Assembly: GCF_014199435.1 (NCBI RefSeq)
Contig: NZ_JACIJP010000005.1
Coordinates: 1-64,000 of the forward strand
DNA from: Sphingobium subterraneum
GTDB lineage: Bacteria; Pseudomonadota; Alphaproteobacteria; Sphingomonadales; Sphingomonadaceae
Direction: 5' to 3'
Length of the DNA stretch: 64,000 nucleotides
Part shown: positions 1-7,702 of the stretch, in pieces
Layout of the letters: every line of letters starts with the position of its first letter
Numbering within the stretch: position 1 is the stretch's first letter
Notes under the pieces: generated by a model
The model's database searches: none
The model's input: the letters and a program-made list of their open reading frames with translations, nothing else
What the model was told of the DNA's origin: nothing
Program-made: the position numbers and the translations under genes

Positions 1-66
1 CACCCTGGAAATGGCGCCACTTGAAATCCGTCATCGTTCCGTCCGTCCAATCTCCGCCAAGCATGC

Positions 67-750
67 TCAAGCTTCACGATTTTTGCAACAGAGCCCGTGC
101 TCGTACTGGTCGAGCACCCATTCTTCCTTCTGGGCTTCGTCCACCCATTGCCGCATCCACGGATGAGCCACCATCGCGTCGATATAGTCCCGCGCCGCGC
201 CGCTCGAAGGGAGCTGATAGCCGGTGAAACGGAACACGACCGGCGCGAACATGATGTCCGCCGCGCCGAATGCGCCGAAAAGAAAGTCTCCGCCCTTACC
301 AAACCGGCTGCGTGCGTCGGTCCACAGGGCGGTGATCCGGTCGACATTCTCCTGCACCGCCGCGCTCGGCGATTGCGCAGGAAAGACCTTGCGCACGTTC
401 ATCGGGCAGGCCTTGCGGAGCGGGACGAAACCACTGTGCATTTCCGCAGCGATTGACCGGGCAAAGGCGCGCGCGGCCAAATCCTGCGGCCAGAAACGGG
501 TGCCGCCCGTGATGTCGTTCAAATAATCGACGATGGCAATGCTGTCCCACACCGGCGTGTCGTCGTTCCACAATGTCGGCACCTTGCCGCTCGAAATGGC
601 GAGGTCGGGCTGACGTTTGCGTTCCGGCCATGCATCGTCGTACATCGGGAGCACGACCTCCTCATAGGGCAGCCCGGATTGCTTCACCGCGAGCCAGCCG
701 CGCAGCGACCAGCTCGAATAGGCCTTGTTCCCGATAATGATCTTCAACAT
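67..750 (-). CDS. Glutathione S-transferase family protein
   Basis: A 227-aa soluble protein with the two-domain GST layout. The N-terminal thioredoxin-like half opens with MLKIIIGNKAYSSWSLRG, a Ser-rich active-site segment typical of bacterial zeta/theta-like GSTs, and contains the cis-Pro region GKVPTLW followed by DSIAIVDYL. The helical C-terminal domain follows from about residue 85. It would conjugate or bind glutathione in the cytosol; the substrate is unknown. It starts 27 bases after the engB stop on the same strand, so it is probably the last gene of the rpmH-yidC-engB transcription unit, although its role is unrelated to ribosome or membrane biogenesis. Confidence 0.85.
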   Translation of the reverse strand: MLKIIIGNKAYSSWSLRGWLAVKQSGLPYEEVVLPMYDDAWPERKRQPDLAISSGKVPTLWNDDTPVWDSIAIVDYLNDITGGTRFWPQDLAARAFARSIAAEMHSGFVPLRKACPMNVRKVFPAQSPSAAVQENVDRITALWTDARSRFGKGGDFLFGAFGAADIMFAPVVFRFTGYQLPSSGAARDYIDAMVAHPWMRQWVDEAQKEEWVLDQYEHGLCCKNREA

Positions 751-777
751 GTGCGGCCTCCTTACGATACGCGGCGG

Positions 778-1437
778 TTAATCCAGTGCCTCCAGCACCG
801 CAGCGCGCAGCTCAGCAAGGCCCATGCCCTTCTCCGCCGACGTGGCGAGGATGTCGGGGTGGGCGGCGGGGCGCTTGCGGGCTTCCTCCTGCGTGCGGGC
901 CGTCACGTCGGCCAGTTCGCTTGCCTTGATCTTGTCGGCCTTGGTGAGGACGAGACGATAGCTAACAGCGGCATCGTCGAGCATTTTCATGATGTCGCGA
1001 TCGACGTCTTTAATGCCGTGGCGGCTGTCGATCAGCACCAGGGTGCGCTTGAGGACGGCGCGGCCGCGCAGATAGTCGTTCACCAGAAAACGCCACTGGC
1101 GGATGACGTCCTTGGGCGCCTTGGCATAGCCGTAGCCGGGCATGTCGACGAGGCGGAAGAGCGGTGGTCGATCCTCACCGGCTCCCACATCGAAGAAGTT
1201 CAGCTCCTGCGTGCGACCGGGGGTGTTGGACGTACGGGCGAGGTTGCTGCGGTTGGCGAGCGCGTTGAGCAGCGAGGACTTGCCGACGTTTGATCGGCCC
1301 GCGAAAGCCACTTCCTTGACGATCGGGTCGGGCAGGAACTTGAGGCCCGGCGCAGACTTCAGAAACGTGACCGGCCCGGCGAACACGCGCCGGGCTTCCT
1401 CGATCAGAATGTCGAACTCCGCGCTCGCATCGCTCAC
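778..1437 (-). CDS. engB: Ribosome biogenesis GTP-binding protein YihA/EngB
   Basis: Cytosolic GTPase of the EngB (YsxC/YihA) family, involved in late 50S assembly. The G1 P-loop [15 protein letters not shown]3 DMPGYGYA and G4 LTKADK are all visible. I place the start at a GTG (1435-1437) that overlaps the yidC stop codon, giving 219 aa, the normal family length. An upstream in-frame extension to 1575 would lie wholly inside yidC and is not credible. The order yidC-engB with overlapping stop and start is common in alphaproteobacteria and implies translational coupling. Confidence 0.93.
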   Translation of the reverse strand: MSDASAEFDILIEEARRVFAGPVTFLKSAPGLKFLPDPIVKEVAFAGRSNVGKSSLLNALANRSNLARTSNTPGRTQELNFFDVGAGEDRPPLFRLVDMPGYGYAKAPKDVIRQWRFLVNDYLRGRAVLKRTLVLIDSRHGIKDVDRDIMKMLDDAAVSYRLVLTKADKIKASELADVTARTQEEARKRPAAHPDILATSAEKGMGLAELRAAVLEALD

Positions 1438-3152
1438 TTCACGATCGCCGGTTGCTGGAGCGCTGGATGGCGGCTGTAGAGCCATTTCTGCTGCGCAATG
1501 GTCAGGATGTTCGACGTGATCCAGTAGATCAGCAATCCGGCCGCGAACGGCGCCATCACGAACATCATCATCCACGGCATGATGCTGAAGATCTGCTTCT
1601 GCATGTCATCCATCGGCGCGGGGTTCAGGCGGAACTGCAACCACATCGTGATGCCGAGGATGATCGCCAGCACGCCGATGGCAAGGAAACCGGGCGGATT
1701 GAAAGGGATAAGGCCGAACAGGTTGAGGATGTGCAACGGATCGGGCGCGGACAAATCCTTGATCCACAGCACGAACGGCTGGTGTCGCATTTCGATGGTG
1801 AGCTGAAGCACCTTGTACAGGGCAAAGAAGATCGGGATCTGCAAGAACATGGGCAGACAGCCGGAGAAGGGATTGACCTTCTCCTTCTTGTACAGGTCCA
1901 TGATTTCCTGCTGCAGCTTGACCTTGTCGTCCTTGTGCTTTTCCTGCAGCGCCTTCATCTTCGGCTGCACCGCGCGCATCGCGGCCATCGACGCAAACTG
2001 CTTCTGCGCGATCGGGAACATCAGTCCGCGCACCACAAAGGTGAGGCAGATGATCGCCACCCCGAAATTGCCGATCTGCGTGAACAACCAGTGGAGCAGC
2101 GCGAAGATCGGCTTTTCGAACCAGTAGAACCAGCCCCAGTCGATGGCGCGGTCGAACAGGGGAATCCCCGCATCCTGATAGGCTTCCAGCGTCTTCACTT
2201 CCTTGGCGCCCGCGAACAGGCGCGAGGTCTGCGTGATCGCCTGCCCCGGCGCGAGCAATGTCGGCTTCAGCGTGAAGTCCGCCTGATATTGCTCGCCCGC
2301 GCCCTTACGGAACTGGCCGTCGAAGCTCGCCTTCTGGTCAGGGATCAGGGCCGACAGCCAGTATTTGTCGGTAAAGCCCAGCCAGCCGCCCGTGGTCGAA
2401 AACACCTCGCTGGTCGGCGTCTTGTCGAGATCCTTGTAATCGGTCTTGTAGTTGGCCGAGCCGTTGAACACGCCCATCGGCCCGATGTGAATGGTCCAGC
2501 TGCTGGGATCCTTGGCGTGACCGGTGCGGCTGACATAGCCATAGGGGCGCACCGCGACCGCGCCGGTCCCGCCGTTCGTCACCTTCTGGGCGACGGAGAT
2601 CATGTAGTTCTCGTCGACCGACAAGGCGATTTCGAAAGTCTGGCCCGCGCCGTTGTTCCAGCGCAGGGTGACGGGTGTGGTCGGCGTCAGCTTGTTCCCC
2701 TGGGCGGTCCACAGCGTGTTGGCGTCCGGCGCGCGGAGACCATCACCCGACCACCCGAAACCGGCGAAGAGCGCCCCTTCCGTGCCGCTGGGCGAAAACA
2801 GGCGTACCGACGGCGCATCCTTCGCTAGCGTTTCCTTGTAGGTCGGCAGCGTGATGTCGTCGATGCGTGCACCCTTGAGGGCGATCGAGCCGCGCAGCTT
2901 GGGCGTTTCGATGGCGATGCGCGGCGATTCGCCCAGCACCGCGTCACGGCTGCGGATCGGCTGGACCGAGGGCGTGGCGGGCGTAGTCGGCGCGGAGCCG
3001 ATCGGTGCACCCGCTTGCGGGGCGGCCGTCTGCGCTACGGGAGTCGCGGGCTTGGTCGATCCAGGGAACAGCCGTTCCGCCACATAGGGCCAGCCGAACA
3101 GGATCAGCGCGGTCAGCACCATCGCCAACAGAATATTCCGCTTGTCGTCCAC
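1434..3152 (-). CDS. yidC: Membrane protein insertase YidC
   Basis: 572-aa inner-membrane insertase (Oxa1/Alb3 family) that inserts and folds membrane proteins with or without SecYEG. An N-terminal membrane anchor (about residues 6-25, after MDDKRN) is followed by an Ala/Pro/Thr-rich linker, a large periplasmic beta-sandwich domain (about 60-330) and the conserved multi-span insertase core (about 345-555). The core includes the cytoplasmic helical hairpin with [18 protein letters not shown] and the region [20 protein letters not shown]. The length is normal for Gram-negative YidC. It sits in the canonical rpmH-rnpA-yidD-yidC-engB order. Confidence 0.97.
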   Translation of the reverse strand: MDDKRNILLAMVLTALILFGWPYVAERLFPGSTKPATPVAQTAAPQAGAPIGSAPTTPATPSVQPIRSRDAVLGESPRIAIETPKLRGSIALKGARIDDITLPTYKETLAKDAPSVRLFSPSGTEGALFAGFGWSGDGLRAPDANTLWTAQGNKLTPTTPVTLRWNNGAGQTFEIALSVDENYMISVAQKVTNGGTGAVAVRPYGYVSRTGHAKDPSSWTIHIGPMGVFNGSANYKTDYKDLDKTPTSEVFSTTGGWLGFTDKYWLSALIPDQKASFDGQFRKGAGEQYQADFTLKPTLLAPGQAITQTSRLFAGAKEVKTLEAYQDAGIPLFDRAIDWGWFYWFEKPIFALLHWLFTQIGNFGVAIICLTFVVRGLMFPIAQKQFASMAAMRAVQPKMKALQEKHKDDKVKLQQEIMDLYKKEKVNPFSGCLPMFLQIPIFFALYKVLQLTIEMRHQPFVLWIKDLSAPDPLHILNLFGLIPFNPPGFLAIGVLAIILGITMWLQFRLNPAPMDDMQKQIFSIMPWMMMFVMAPFAAGLLIYWITSNILTIAQQKWLYSRHPALQQPAIVK

Positions 3153-3199
3153 TGTGGAAAAACTCCCCGATCTTCGGTCTTCAGGTCTTCAATCGCCGC

Positions 3200-3412
3200 T
3201 TAGGGGACCGGATCGTGACCCGATCCGCCCCATGGATGGCAGCGCAATAGCCGTTTCGTCGCCAGCCAGCTACCCTTGATCGCGCCATATTTCTTGAGCG
3301 CGATAATGGCATATTGCGAGCAGCTCGGATGATAGCGGCAGGAAGGCGGCAAGACGCGGGACGGGCCGAGCTGCCAGCCCCGCGCGACCCAGATGAGCAG
3401 CTTCGCGATCAT
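3200..3412 (-). CDS. yidD: Membrane protein insertion efficiency factor YidD
   Basis: 70-aa small membrane-associated protein of the YidD (DUF37) family, assisting YidC-dependent insertion. The family signature is clear: RVLPPSCRYHPSCSQYA with its clustered cysteines, then the basic stretch TKRLLRCHPWGGSGHDPVP ending the protein. Its ATG overlaps the rnpA stop by four bases and it lies 47 bases before yidC, the standard position. Length is normal. Confidence 0.95.
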   Translation of the reverse strand: MIAKLLIWVARGWQLGPSRVLPPSCRYHPSCSQYAIIALKKYGAIKGSWLATKRLLRCHPWGGSGHDPVP

Positions 3413-3804
3413 CGCCCGGTTCTGGTTCTCTGGCGCGGCGCGTTCTTGTGGTCGGGCCGGGCAATCTTGCGCAGCGCCTTTTCCAATTCTGCGCGCAGCG
3501 TGGCGAAGTCCCGCTCGACTCCGCCATCGCGCCCGATCAGCACATGGTCCGCACCGGCGATGCCCGCTCGCGGGAGGAGCTCACGCGCCAAAACGCGAAA
3601 ACGGCGCTTCATCCGGTTCCGGACGACAGCGCCGCCAATCTTCTTGGTCACCGTAATGCCGATGCGCATTGCCGTGTCGCCATCGCCGCGCTCCCGCACC
3701 AGCAGGACGAAACCCGGCATCGGCTGGCGCTTGCCCCGGTTGCAGGCGAGAAAATCGGCCCGCTTGGCCAGGACGACCAAGGGCGGAGCCGCCCCAGGCA
3801 TCAT
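3409..3804 (-). CDS. rnpA: Ribonuclease P protein component
   Basis: Protein subunit of RNase P, which with the catalytic RNA removes 5' leaders from pre-tRNA. The conserved core VLAKRADFLACNRGKRQP and the RNR-like signature VTKKIGGAVVRNRMKRRFR are present, and GADHVLIGRDG follows. I chose the ATG at 3802-3804 (131 aa), which leaves a short gap after the rpmH stop. A second ATG follows directly. The same frame stays open upstream through all of rpmH to an ATG at 3993, so a longer product or a start at an intermediate CTG cannot be excluded. Confidence 0.9.
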   Translation of the reverse strand: MMPGAAPPLVVLAKRADFLACNRGKRQPMPGFVLLVRERGDGDTAMRIGITVTKKIGGAVVRNRMKRRFRVLARELLPRAGIAGADHVLIGRDGGVERDFATLRAELEKALRKIARPDHKNAPRQRTRTGR

Positions 3805-3851
3805 ACCCGATTCGGACGCAGGCCCATCTGGACCTGCATCGCCGTTCAGGT

Positions 3852-3986
3852 TCAGGCGCTCAGGCTCTTGCGGCCGCGGGCACGACGGGCGCGCAGAATG
3901 GCACGGCCGCCCACTGTCGCCATGCGCGCGCGGAAGCCGTGGCGCCGCTTGCGGACCAGGTTGCTCGGTTGAAAGGTGCGCTTCAT
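3852..3986 (-). CDS. rpmH: 50S ribosomal protein L34
   Basis: 44-aa L34, read directly from the minus strand. It starts [20 protein letters not shown], continues with the typical basic, Arg-rich helices and ends [14 protein letters not shown] Shine-Dalgarno stands seven bases before the ATG. It is the first gene of the rpmH-rnpA-yidD-yidC-engB operon, with a good sigma70-type promoter about 80 bases upstream. Its DNA is also open in the rnpA frame, which hides it from simple ORF listings. Confidence 0.97.
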   Translation of the reverse strand: MKRTFQPSNLVRKRRHGFRARMATVGGRAILRARRARGRKSLSA

Positions 3987-4066
3987 CGCTCATTCCTCAA
4001 AATCAATATCGAATCGGGCATGACAAAAAAGGGCCGCCAAACCCGGCAGCCGCTGTCAGACGGGTG

Positions 4067-4095
4067 CCGATAGGCAAAGGAGGCAATAAAGTCAA
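4067..4095 (-). promoter_or_regulatory. Sigma70-type promoter of the rpmH operon
   Basis: On the minus strand TTGACT (4090-4095) and TATCGG (4067-4072) are separated by exactly 17 bases, about 80 bases upstream of the rpmH ATG. The boxes resemble the housekeeping consensus and match in style the str and alpha operon promoters found elsewhere in this window. No transcript data are available. Confidence 0.55.
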
Positions 4096-4125
4096 CTGGC
4101 GGGGAAGGGCGGGGCGCAGGAATCG

Positions 4126-4578
4126 CTATGCCGCCTCGCACAGCGCCTTGAGCTGCGCGGCGCAGGCAGCCCAGCCGTCCTCGAAGCCCATTTCGGCGTG
4201 CTTTTGCGAAGCCTCCTCGCTCCAGTGGCGGGCGCTGGCGCGATAGCGCGTGCCGTCGCCCTCCGCCGTGACGCCCCATCGGCCGGTCATGAAGGGTTCC
4301 TGCGGTATCCAGCCGACTCGGAAGGCGTCTGTGGAAACCCAGTGACTGCCGGGCACGAATTCGAGGACGACGCCCTCCAGCGCATGCTCCTCTCCGGGAT
4401 TGGGGCCGCGCAGAACCATGGCGCTCCGCCCACCGGCCCGCCAGTCGATCTCGATAATCTCGGTGCGCCACGGGCGGGGGCACCACCATTCGGCCAGACG
4501 CTCGGTCATGATGGACCAGACCTTTTCGGGCGGGGCGGCGATGTAGGTTTCAACGGCGAGTTCGTGGATGTCGGTCAT
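4126..4578 (-). CDS. SRPBCC / AHSA1-like domain protein
   Basis: 150-aa START-superfamily protein of the AHSA1-like (SRPBCC) group. The opening ETYIAAPPEKVWSIMTERLAEWW is the usual first strand and helix, and the terminal amphipathic helix GFEDGWAACAAQLKALCE closes the hydrophobic pocket. Such proteins bind hydrophobic ligands or act as stress-related cofactors; the ligand cannot be predicted. It is the last gene of a five-gene operon (DUF1428, VOC, VOC, GST, SRPBCC), only nine bases after the GST gene. Confidence 0.85.
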   Translation of the reverse strand: MTDIHELAVETYIAAPPEKVWSIMTERLAEWWCPRPWRTEIIEIDWRAGGRSAMVLRGPNPGEEHALEGVVLEFVPGSHWVSTDAFRVGWIPQEPFMTGRWGVTAEGDGTRYRASARHWSEEASQKHAEMGFEDGWAACAAQLKALCEAA

Positions 4579-4587
4579 GATTGTCTC

Positions 4588-5244
4588 CTAATCTCTGTCC
4601 GGCGCGCCGAGGGGAAAGAGGTGCCGATAGGGTCGGGCTTCCTCCACGCAGCGGGCGAACGACGGGCGGGCGAGCAGCCGCGCGCGATAGGCGCGCAGCG
4701 CGGCGAAACGTTCCTCGATGGGCACCGCCCAGTCCGCGTAGAACAGGGAGGGCGCAGCGGCGCAGTCGGCAAGGGTGAAGCGCGCGCCACAGGCCCAGTC
4801 CTGATCCCCGATGCGCTGGTCCAACCACGCGTAGATCCGATCGAGCATCGCCTTGGCCTGCGCCACGCCCGCAGGATCGCGGGCCTCCATCGGGCGCAGG
4901 CTGTCCCCCACGATCTGCTGCATCGGGGCCATGACATAATTATCGAACATCCGATCGAGCATCCGCACCGGCAAGGCGGCTTCGGCGTCGGCCGGGATAA
5001 GGGCGACCGGGCCGGGGTGCCGCAGCTGCAGATGCTCGATGATGATGGTCGCTTCCAGCACCGGTTCGCCCGCGTCGATCAGCACTGGAAACTTGCCGCT
5101 CGGGCTGAGCGCCTGAAGCCGCGCGCCGTTTTCCGGGCTGTCGGGGGAGAGCGGACGGTAGGTGAAGGGCGTCGCGTTCTCGTACAGCGCGATGAGCACC
5201 TTCTGGCAGTAGGACGAGAACGGGTGGGCGATCAGTTCCAGCAT
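4588..5244 (-). CDS. Glutathione S-transferase family protein
   Basis: 218-aa GST. The N-terminal thioredoxin fold opens MLELIAHPFSSYCQKVLIAL, with a Ser-Ser-Tyr-Cys active-site segment, and continues with SPSGKFPVLID and EATIIIEHL. The C-terminal helical domain contains FTLADCAAAPSLFYADW, the N-capping/hydrophobic staple region of GSTs. It is predicted to detoxify electrophiles by glutathione conjugation. It lies between a PhnB-like VOC gene (three bases upstream) and the SRPBCC gene, and is co-transcribed with both. Confidence 0.87.
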   Translation of the reverse strand: MLELIAHPFSSYCQKVLIALYENATPFTYRPLSPDSPENGARLQALSPSGKFPVLIDAGEPVLEATIIIEHLQLRHPGPVALIPADAEAALPVRMLDRMFDNYVMAPMQQIVGDSLRPMEARDPAGVAQAKAMLDRIYAWLDQRIGDQDWACGARFTLADCAAAPSLFYADWAVPIEERFAALRAYRARLLARPSFARCVEEARPYRHLFPLGAPDRD

Positions 5245-5247
5245 GGT

Positions 5248-5721
5248 CTATCCTCTTGCCGCGGTTTCGAGGGTGGCGATGTCGATCTTCTTCATCGGCG
5301 CCATGATCTTCGCGAACACCCGCGCAGCGACGGCGGGATCGGCCATCCACTCGTTCATGCGCGCCGGGACGATCTGCCACGACAGGCCATAACGGTCCTT
5401 GCACCAGCCGCACATTTCCGCATCCGGGTTCGCCGAGAGGGCGGACCATAGCCGGTCGATCTCATCCTGCGTTTCGCATATGGCCTGCATCGAGATCGCC
5501 TCGTTGAAGGTGAACATCGGCCCGCCGTTAAGCGCCGTAAAAGACCGCCCGGCCAGCGTGAAGGCGACCGTCAGCACGTCGCCCGCCGTGCCGCCCGGCC
5601 GATCCGTTGGCGATCGCGCGATGGCATCGATCCGGCTGTTCGGGAAAAGGTCGACGTAAAAGCGCGCGGCTTCCTCGCCATTTCCGTCGAACCAGAGGCA
5701 GGGGCTGATCGCAGTGATCAT
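5248..5721 (-). CDS. VOC family protein, PhnB-like (3-demethylubiquinone-9 methyltransferase-like fold)
   Basis: 157-aa protein of the PhnB/3-dmu-9_3-mt group of the vicinal oxygen chelate superfamily. It begins MITAISPCLWFDGNGEEAAR and contains FPNSRIDAI, FTLAGRSFTALNGGP and CGWCKDRYGLSWQIVPA, all typical. The start ATG overlaps the stop of the preceding VOC gene (ATGA), so the two are translationally coupled; an apparent extension to 6366 runs inside that gene and is rejected. Its enzymatic activity is unknown and many family members lack demonstrated catalysis. Confidence 0.88.
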   Translation of the reverse strand: MITAISPCLWFDGNGEEAARFYVDLFPNSRIDAIARSPTDRPGGTAGDVLTVAFTLAGRSFTALNGGPMFTFNEAISMQAICETQDEIDRLWSALSANPDAEMCGWCKDRYGLSWQIVPARMNEWMADPAVAARVFAKIMAPMKKIDIATLETAARG

Positions 5722-6500
5722 GACGCACGCATCCCGACAAAGGCAAAGGCCGCGCCCTGCGGGTCGAGCGCCTGCACGATCCATGCTCCGCCCGGGACTT
5801 CCGAAGGCCCGTGGAGGATGCGCGCGCCCTGTTCCTGTGCGCGTGCCAGCGCCGCGTCGACGTCCGCCACGCCGGTATAAAACAGCCAGCCGGTTGGCAT
5901 ATCGGGTGACATCTGCCGCATCATCGCGCCGCGTGCCTGACCGTCGATCGCGAAGAGCTGGTAAACATCTTCGCCACCCATCGGCATCGCGGTATCGGCG
6001 GTCCAGCCGAACTGGCCGTAATAGAAATCCTGCGCAGCGACCCGGTCGGGCGTGGTCAGTTCCGCCCAGACGAAGGTGCCTGGCGCCATAGGATCGGGTG
6101 TATCCCCGGAGGGTTCGCCGGTGGGAGCAAAAAGATAGAAAATGGCGCCCTGCGGATCGGCGAGAATTGCGAAGCGGCCCGTGTCGGTAATCTCGGTCGG
6201 ACCCTTGTGGACCTGCGCGCCCGCCGCAACAGCAGAGGCCAGCGCAGCATCGAGATCGGGAACGCCGATATAGCCGAACCAGCCGGGCCGCGCCCCGTGC
6301 GCTTTGGCTTCGTCCGGAATGGCCATCATCCCGCCAATCGGCCGTCCGTCGGCCTGGATGTGCCAATAGGGCATATCCGCATCGGCGGGGTCGACAATCG
6401 TCCAGCCGAAGACAGCGGTGTAGAAAGCCGAGGCAGCCGCCACATCATTCGTCATCAGGTCGTGCCACACAAAGGGGCACGCTGCGGGTGCGGTCATCAT
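5718..6500 (-). CDS. VOC family protein with two glyoxalase-like domains
   Basis: About 260 aa with two tandem glyoxalase/bleomycin-resistance-like modules. The first starts CPFVWHDLMTNDVAAASAFY and the second starts GTFVWAELTTPDRVAAQDFY. Each has the FGW and GGM-type segments usual in bacterial double-VOC proteins. I start at ATG 6498-6500, preceded by AGGAGG; the next codon is also ATG and could be the true start. Further upstream sequence reads through the DUF1428 gene and is rejected. Second gene of the operon. Substrate unknown. Confidence 0.88.
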   Translation of the reverse strand: MMTAPAACPFVWHDLMTNDVAAASAFYTAVFGWTIVDPADADMPYWHIQADGRPIGGMMAIPDEAKAHGARPGWFGYIGVPDLDAALASAVAAGAQVHKGPTEITDTGRFAILADPQGAIFYLFAPTGEPSGDTPDPMAPGTFVWAELTTPDRVAAQDFYYGQFGWTADTAMPMGGEDVYQLFAIDGQARGAMMRQMSPDMPTGWLFYTGVADVDAALARAQEQGARILHGPSEVPGGAWIVQALDPQGAAFAFVGMRAS

Positions 6501-6508
6501 GGTCCTCC

Positions 6509-6865
6509 TTATGCTGCCGTGTCGACGACCGTGGCAAAGCCACCATAGATCATGCGGGCGCCACTGAACGGCAATTCGCCATCGGGTTTCATCCGTTCGT
6601 CTGACATGACCTTCGCCATGCCCGCGTCGCGCGTCGCCTTGTCCGGCCACTCGATCCAGGAGAACACGACATGCTCGTCCGGTTCGGCGATCACGGCCGT
6701 GCGGAAATCATTGGTCTTTCCAGCCGGAATATCGTCACCCCAGCATTCCACAACACGCAGTGCGCCATGCTCCAGGAATATTGTCGACGCGCGCTGGGCC
6801 AAGGCGACATAGTCGTCTTGCTTGCCCTTTGGAACCGGAACGACGAAGCCATCCATATACCGCAT
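6509..6865 (-). CDS. DUF1428 family protein (YbaA-like)
   Basis: 118-aa member of DUF1428, a dimeric alpha-beta-barrel family of unknown function. It opens MRYMDGFVVPVPKGKQDDYV and contains LRVVECWGDD, FSWIEWPDKATRD and the C-terminal GARMIYGGF, all diagnostic. It is the first gene of the minus-strand operon, 63 bases from the divergent HxlR regulator, which probably controls it. Confidence 0.9.
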   Translation of the reverse strand: MRYMDGFVVPVPKGKQDDYVALAQRASTIFLEHGALRVVECWGDDIPAGKTNDFRTAVIAEPDEHVVFSWIEWPDKATRDAGMAKVMSDERMKPDGELPFSGARMIYGGFATVVDTAA

Positions 6866-6928
6866 TGCATTCTCCTCGAATCAGCTCTTGTTTCTCCTAG
6901 CATGCGTATTAAGTTATAAATCGCAACT
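6866..6928. promoter_or_regulatory. Divergent promoter/operator region between DUF1428 operon and HxlR gene
   Basis: This 63-base region is far more AT-rich than its surroundings and must contain the promoters for both divergent units. An imperfect inverted motif, AGTT-nine bases-AACT, lies close to the hxlR start (about 6912-6928) and is a plausible HxlR-type operator. The exact boxes are not certain. Confidence 0.35.
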
Positions 6929-7645
6929 ATGAAGTTAGAAAAGATAACTGATATGGGTCCAGGCGGGCGGAAGCGTCGATATGACGATGGCTGTGCCGTT
7001 GCGCAGATCATGGATATTATTGGCGAACGCTGGGCGCTGATGATCATCCGTGAGCTGATTTTCGGTCCCAAGCGGTTTGGCGATATACGGGCAGGTCTGC
7101 CGGGATTAAGCGCCAATGTGCTGACCCAGCGGCTCGAAGCACTCGAAGCGGCCGGGATCGTGCAGCGCCGCAAGCTTCCGCCTCCTGCATCGGTGCAAAT
7201 CTATGAGCTGACCGAATGGGGCGCCGAGTCGGAGATCCTGTTTCGGATCATCGGACGCTGGGCGGCGCGATCGCCGCTCCTGACACCCGCCTTCATGAGC
7301 GTGGCATCGGTGGTCCTTTCCATGCGCACGATGTTCGACACGGAACGCGCCCGGGATTTCGACGCCGATATTGGCTTTCGTTTCGGGGCCGAACATTTTC
7401 GCGCAACGGTGAAGGATGGCACCCTGACCATAGAACCGGGCGAGACGGACGGCGCGGATGTCGTGTTTTCCGGCGACCAGAACGCGCTTGTTGCGATGCT
7501 CTATGGCGGAGAAGCCCTCGCGCCCCTGGAATCCAGCGGCGCGGTAGGAGTCGAGGGCGATCCAGCTCTCTTCGCGCGGTATCTCACCCTGTTTCCCCTG
7601 CCCGAACAGGCCGTACCCGGAAATCTCCCTCGACAGCGCGCCTGA
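6929..7645 (+). CDS. HxlR-family transcriptional regulator with C-terminal SCP2-like domain
   Basis: 238 aa, about twice the size of a minimal HxlR regulator. The N-terminal winged helix has the HxlR signature: CAVAQIMDIIGERWALMIIR, then FGPKRFGDIRAGLPGLSANV and LTQRLEALEAAGIVQRR. The C-terminal ~100 residues (GFRFGAEHFRATVKDG onward, with DADVVFSGDQNALVAML-like spacing) look like an SCP2 sterol-carrier-type domain that could sense a hydrophobic ligand. It is divergent from the DUF1428-VOC-VOC-GST-SRPBCC operon and likely regulates it. No strong Shine-Dalgarno is seen; an ATG at 6953 is an alternative start. Confidence 0.87.
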   Translation: MKLEKITDMGPGGRKRRYDDGCAVAQIMDIIGERWALMIIRELIFGPKRFGDIRAGLPGLSANVLTQRLEALEAAGIVQRRKLPPPASVQIYELTEWGAESEILFRIIGRWAARSPLLTPAFMSVASVVLSMRTMFDTERARDFDADIGFRFGAEHFRATVKDGTLTIEPGETDGADVVFSGDQNALVAMLYGGEALAPLESSGAVGVEGDPALFARYLTLFPLPEQAVPGNLPRQRA

Positions 7646-7702
7646 CTCCCGCCATGGTGCGCCGGGGAACAAAGCGGGCACGAATGTGGGTGGGGGCAGG
7701 AT

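Noticed and set aside
1438-1575. N-terminal extension of EngB into yidC
   Set aside because: The extension has no EngB homology and the overlapping GTG start at 1437 gives the family length.
1452-2828. A 458-codon open frame antisense to yidC
   Set aside because: The yidC product is complete and well conserved; the opposite frame is a biased, Arg/His/Glu-rich shadow.
5248-6366. Long upstream extension of the PhnB-like VOC gene
   Set aside because: The extra N-terminus lies within the preceding VOC gene in another frame; the conserved start MITAISP is at 5721.
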